Below the pieces are notes generated by a model that saw only the letters and a program-made list of their open reading frames with translations, was not told where the DNA came from and ran no database searches. Shown piece by piece: positions 60,748 through 64,000 of a DNA stretch of 64,000 nucleotides. The translations under genes and the position numbers were made by a program. Numbering within the stretch: position 1 is the first letter of the stretch; each line of letters opens with the position of its first letter. Source of the DNA: Larkinella rosea (GTDB taxonomy: Bacteria > Bacteroidota > Bacteroidia > Cytophagales > Spirosomataceae); NCBI RefSeq assembly GCF_003858635.1, contig NZ_RQJO01000010.1, positions 248,001-312,000 on the forward strand, in the 5' to 3' direction.

Positions 60748-63264
60748 TTTCCACTCCTTCGCCCGCTTCTGATCACGCAAAGATTCGAACGCCACTGTGG
60801 GGTCTTTCTGCTCGGGAACATTGACAAAGTGAGCAAACCGTTTGCGGAGTTCGGGATTGTCGACCACTTCTTTCCACTCGCATTTGAACGTGTCGACCAG
60901 CAACTGCATTTCGCGTTCCAGCTCATCGGCAATACCCAGCACATCGTCGACGACGACGGCCTTCAGGTACGGCATGCCGCCTTCCATCTTGTTCATCCAG
61001 GTCGCAGTACGCGTCAGCGGATCAGCGGTTTTGATGTAAAACATCAGGAAACGGTCGATGTATTTGAGGCAGGTTTCTTTGTCGACATCCGAAGCCAGCA
61101 ACTGTGCGTGTTGCGGTTTGGAACCGCCATTGCCGCCGACGTACAGATTCCAGCCTTTTTCGGTCGCGATGATGCCGAAGTCCTTGCTTTGCGCTTCGGC
61201 ACATTCGCGGATACAACCCGACACGCCCGACTTGATTTTGTGTGGAGACCGAATGCCCTTGTAACGATCTTCGACTTCAATGGCAAACGAAACCGAATCC
61301 TGAACGCCAAACCGGCACCAGGTGCTCCCCACGCAGCTTTTCACCGTCCGCAGGGATTTGCCGTACGCGTGACCACTTTCGAAACCGACTGCAATCAGTT
61401 CCTCCCAGATCATCGGCAGATCGCCCACGTGCGCACCGAACAGATCAATCCGCTGACCGCCGGTTATTTTGGTGTACAATCCGTATTTCTTGGCCACCTG
61501 GCCAATGACGATCAGTTTGTCGGGCGTGATTTCGCCCCCCGGAATGCGCGGCACGACCGAATACGTCCCGCCTTTCTGGATGTTGGCCAAAAACCGGTCG
61601 TTCGAATCCTGAATGGTGGCGCGGCCTTTTTCGAGAATATTTTCGTTCCACAAACTCGCCAGAATCGACGCCACCGCCGGCTTACAAACCTCGCAGCCGT
61701 CGCCTTTGCCGAACTGATCCAGCACCTCATCAAATGTTTTCAAGCTGTTGATTTTCACCAGATCGAGCAACTCCTGACGCGTGTAATCGAGGTGTTCGCA
61801 CAGTACGTTCCGGATGTAATGCCCCTGCTGCTTCAACACGCCCTGAATCAGATCTTTCACCAGGGGCGTACAACCGCCACAGCCCGTACAGGCTTTCGTG
61901 GCTTTTTTCAGCGCGTCGATGGTCTTATGGCCATTTTCGCCAATTTCATGACAAAGTTGTGCTTTCGTGATCGCTTCGCAGGAACAGATCAGGGCGTCGT
62001 CGGGCAGCCCCATGACTCCAGCGCCCGCTTCCTCGCCCCCGCGCGAACCCAGAATCAGGTCTTCGGCGTCGGGTGGCAGAATGGTTTTGTTCTTGCAGGT
62101 TTGCAGCAACATATTGTACTGCTCGGCATCGCCCACCAGAATACCGCCCAGCAACTCCTTGCCATCCGGCGAGATATTGATGCGTTTGTAAACACCTTTG
62201 GCTTTGTTTTCGTAAGTAATGGTTCGGCAGGCCGGTTCCGACACAAACGGATCGCCAAAACTGCCGACGTCGGTGCCGATCAGCTTCAGTTTGGTCGACA
62301 TGTCGTAGGGCTTGAATTCCTTTTCCAGGCCCATCAACCGGGACGCCACCACTTCAGCCATTTCGTAACCGGGTGCCACCAGACCATAAATCATGTGGTG
62401 AACCACAGCGCATTCGCCAATTGCAAAAACCGCTGGGTCGGAGGTTTGCAGAAAGTTATCGACCACGATGCCTCCGCGCGGGTGCGTCGTCAAACCGGCC
62501 GATTTCGCCAGTTCATCGCGCGGACGAATACCGGCAGAGATGATCAGCATGTCAATGTCCAGCAGCGTGCCATCGGCAAACTGAATGCCTTTGATGGTGT
62601 CTTCGCCGGTAATTTGCTGCGTATTTTTGGACAGGTGGATCTTCAATCCCAGCGATTCCAGTTGCCGTTGCAAAACCCCGGACCCGGCATCGTCGATCTG
62701 GCGGGGCATCAACCGGGACGCAAATTCGATCACGTGCGCTTCTTCCAGTCCCAGATCGAGCAGGGCTTTGGCGGCTTCCAGCCCCAGCAAACCGCCCCCC
62801 ATCACTGCGCCTTTCCGCGCGCGTTTCGCGTACGATTGAATGAAGTCCAGGTCCTCGATCGTGCGATACACGAAAACCCCGTCTTTTTCAACCCCGGCAA
62901 TGGACGGCACAAACGCGCCGGAACCGGTCGCCAGAACCAAATAGTCGTACGGTACGACCACGCCGTGGTGCGAACGGACCTCTTTCCGGTCCCGATCGAT
63001 GTCGACCACCGGGTCAGTCAGGTAGAGCTTGATGCCGTTTTCGGTGTACCAGCTTTCGGGAGCCAGCGTCAGATCTTCGGCGGTTTTTCCGTTAAAATAC
63101 GCACTCAAATGGACGCGATCGTAGGCCACCCGCGGCTCTTCCCCAAAAACCGTCAGGATAAATTGTGGGCCGTTTTTTTGTTTGGCTAGCAGTTTCTCAC
63201 AGAATTTGTAGCCTACCATGCCGTTGCCCACCACGACGACATGCATCATTTTGTTTGCGTTCAT
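60745..63264 (-). CDS. nirB: Assimilatory-type NADH nitrite reductase, large subunit
   Basis: 839 residues, normal for NirB. In order: FAD domain (VVVVGNGMVGYKFCEKLL, AYDRVHLSAYF), NAD domain (GAVMGGGLLGLEAAKALLDL), FAD end (VFAIGECAVVHHM), first BFD-like [2Fe-2S] region (LICSCEAITKAQLCHEIGE with ACTGCGGCTPLVKD), a second Cys pair (GDGCEVCKPAVAS), and the sulfite/nitrite reductase domain with the siroheme-[4Fe-4S] ligands CVGSTWC and GCIREC. It reduces nitrite to ammonium in the cytoplasm with NADH. It is the first gene of a nirB-nirD-kinase-regulator operon, divergent from cobA, which makes its siroheme precursor. Confidence 0.97.
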   Translation of the reverse strand: MNANKMMHVVVVGNGMVGYKFCEKLLAKQKNGPQFILTVFGEEPRVAYDRVHLSAYFNGKTAEDLTLAPESWYTENGIKLYLTDPVVDIDRDRKEVRSHHGVVVPYDYLVLATGSGAFVPSIAGVEKDGVFVYRTIEDLDFIQSYAKRARKGAVMGGGLLGLEAAKALLDLGLEEAHVIEFASRLMPRQIDDAGSGVLQRQLESLGLKIHLSKNTQQITGEDTIKGIQFADGTLLDIDMLIISAGIRPRDELAKSAGLTTHPRGGIVVDNFLQTSDPAVFAIGECAVVHHMIYGLVAPGYEMAEVVASRLMGLEKEFKPYDMSTKLKLIGTDVGSFGDPFVSEPACRTITYENKAKGVYKRINISPDGKELLGGILVGDAEQYNMLLQTCKNKTILPPDAEDLILGSRGGEEAGAGVMGLPDDALICSCEAITKAQLCHEIGENGHKTIDALKKATKACTGCGGCTPLVKDLIQGVLKQQGHYIRNVLCEHLDYTRQELLDLVKINSLKTFDEVLDQFGKGDGCEVCKPAVASILASLWNENILEKGRATIQDSNDRFLANIQKGGTYSVVPRIPGGEITPDKLIVIGQVAKKYGLYTKITGGQRIDLFGAHVGDLPMIWEELIAVGFESGHAYGKSLRTVKSCVGSTWCRFGVQDSVSFAIEVEDRYKGIRSPHKIKSGVSGCIRECAEAQSKDFGIIATEKGWNLYVGGNGGSKPQHAQLLASDVDKETCLKYIDRFLMFYIKTADPLTRTATWMNKMEGGMPYLKAVVVDDVLGIADELEREMQLLVDTFKCEWKEVVDNPELRKRFAHFVNVPEQKDPTVAFESLRDQKRAKEWK

Positions 63265-63265
63265 A

Positions 63266-63349
63266 GTTAATAGTAACTATAGTTATAAAACAAACCCGTT
63301 TATTTATTGTACTATTTCAGTAAAATTCCCCAATTACCCCTGAAATAGT
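63266..63349. promoter_or_regulatory. AATAGT half-site cluster upstream of nirB
   Basis: AATAGTAACTAT lies directly before the nirB start (63269-63280; the core ATAGT-A-ACTAT is a perfect palindrome). A 10-bp inverted repeat follows, ACTATTTCAG at 63311-63320 and CTGAAATAGT at 63340-63349. These are plausible operators for nirB. A TAATTTTG -7-like element on the minus strand at 63356-63363 is possible. Confidence 0.5.
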
Positions 63350-63436
63350 GTGCTTCAAAATTAAACTGATTTTTGGCAATTTCCTATATTTTTATTCTGT
63401 ATGTCTTAAATTTTAATCTTATTTTTATCGAAATCA

Positions 63437-63467
63437 TTTGTTTTTCAAAATTATGCCCTTAATTTTG
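63437..63467 (+). promoter_or_regulatory. Bacteroidota-type promoter of cobA
   Basis: TTTG at 63437-63440, a 19-base spacer, and TAATTTTG at 63460-63467 exactly match the TTTG-N19-21-TAnnTTTG consensus. Transcription would start near 63474, leaving a leader of about 67 bases. Confidence 0.7.
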
Positions 63468-63479
63468 AAGCAATAATTT

Positions 63480-63520
63480 AATAGTTACCAATTACTACTA
63501 ATAGTACATTTTAACTATTA
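63480..63520. promoter_or_regulatory. Inverted-repeat operator candidate in the cobA leader
   Basis: AATAGT at 63480-63485 is followed by TAATAGT at 63499-63505 and its inverted copy ACTATTA at 63514-63520, 8 bases apart. These lie just after the predicted cobA transcription start, a position typical of repressor sites. Confidence 0.5.
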
Positions 63521-63540
63521 ACACTCTAAAAGCGATAGCG

Positions 63541-64000
63541 ATGAAGCCAAAGCTTACACTCGTGGGGGCGGGTCCCGGCGACGGCGAATTGATCACCTTA
63601 AAAGGAATCAAAGCGCTTCAACAGGCCGACGTTGTTTTGTACGACGATCTGGCCAACCATGCCCTGCTGGATTATGCACCCAAACACGCGCTGAAAACCT
63701 ACGTGGGAAAAAGGGCGGGAAAAGTGTCGTTCACGCAGGATGAAATCAATGCGCTGATTGTGCGGATGACGCAGGAACACGGACATGTGGTTCGGCTCAA
63801 AGGCGGTGATTCGTACGTATTCGGACGCGGGTACGAGGAATTTGAGTACGTCCGGCAGTTTGGCATTACCTGTGACGTGGTACCGGGTGTTTCCAGTTGC
63901 ATAGCGGTTCCGGCTTCGCAGGGCATACCGGTTACGTCCCGTGGGGTAAGTGAAAGTTTCTGGGTCATCACCGGCACCACCCGCCACGGCGAACTTTCCG
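63541..64000 (+). CDS. cobA: Uroporphyrinogen-III C-methyltransferase, 3' end outside window
   Basis: 153 codons are visible from the ATG at 63541. The start [20 protein letters not shown] is the SUMT nucleotide/SAM loop, followed by [20 protein letters not shown] and [33 protein letters not shown] and [13 protein letters not shown], all diagnostic of CobA/SUMT. It methylates uroporphyrinogen III to precorrin-2, the first step towards siroheme, the cofactor of NirB. It is divergent from nirB and shares a regulatory region with it. Whether it is fused to CysG functions cannot be seen. A longer name such as sumT is equivalent. Confidence 0.95.
   Translation, partial: MKPKLTLVGAGPGDGELITLKGIKALQQADVVLYDDLANHALLDYAPKHALKTYVGKRAGKVSFTQDEINALIVRMTQEHGHVVRLKGGDSYVFGRGYEEFEYVRQFGITCDVVPGVSSCIAVPASQGIPVTSRGVSESFWVITGTTRHGELS

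Noticed and set aside
60670-63189. An 839-codon plus-strand open frame antisense to nirB
   Set aside because: It is as long as nirB itself, but shows no family motif, while the minus frame has every NirB signature. It is a shadow of codon bias in a GC-rich gene.

Overview
The window reads as a Bacteroidota chromosome, most likely order Cytophagales, family Spirosomaceae (Spirosoma/Larkinella type). The evidence is a SusC/SusD pair, type IX secretion (T9SS) C-terminal sorting domains, a PorU2-like gingipain-fold protein, glycoside hydrolases (GH2, GH31), an ECF sigma factor, TAnnTTTG-type promoters and roughly 50-53 % G+C. The genus is an inference. No tRNA, rRNA or CRISPR array was seen.

Region by region: (1) 1-4.4 kb holds a GH2 glycosidase cut by the left edge, a CBM9-like protein and a Tat-type cupin. 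(2) 4.5-13.2 kb holds two large divergent T9SS-secreted surface proteins, one beta-helix and one Delta-60 repeat protein. They share the same C-terminal modules. Between them lie remnants of an IS3 transposase and a mobile-element primase. Matching 21-bp-period direct repeats sit upstream of both genes. (3) 13.4-29.7 kb is a polysaccharide-utilisation-like locus: sugar isomerase, SusD, SusC, DapA-like aldolase, ECF sigma factor with a coupled small ORF, an SGNH/alpha-beta hydrolase fusion, GH31 and an alpha-galactosidase-like enzyme. (4) 29.9-51.4 kb is a plus-strand exopolysaccharide operon with many overlapping stop/start codons: Wza-like exporter, Wzz-like chain-length protein, Wzx flippase, several GT4 glycosyltransferases, a Wzy-like polymerase, methyltransferase, AsnB, bi-domain oxidoreductase, heparinase-family protein, epimerase and a WecA-type initiating transferase. 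A convergent minus-strand group follows (Wzi, PorU2-like, FdtA-like cupin). (5) 57-64 kb holds a stand-alone histidine kinase, then nitrite assimilation: nirB, nirD, a NarX-like kinase and a NarL-like regulator in one minus-strand operon, with divergent cobA (siroheme synthesis) cut by the right edge.

The regions make a coherent lifestyle picture: capture and breakdown of an external glycan, synthesis and export of the cell's own polysaccharide, and nitrite reduction to ammonium with its siroheme cofactor supply. The most useful unexplained signals are the paired 21-bp direct repeats of the surface proteins, the cluster of AATAGT half-sites between nirB and cobA, a small palindromic repeat family that supplies the stop codons of two unrelated genes, and a strong excess of the word AAAACCGG across the window. 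I did not identify a wholly new multi-gene system.
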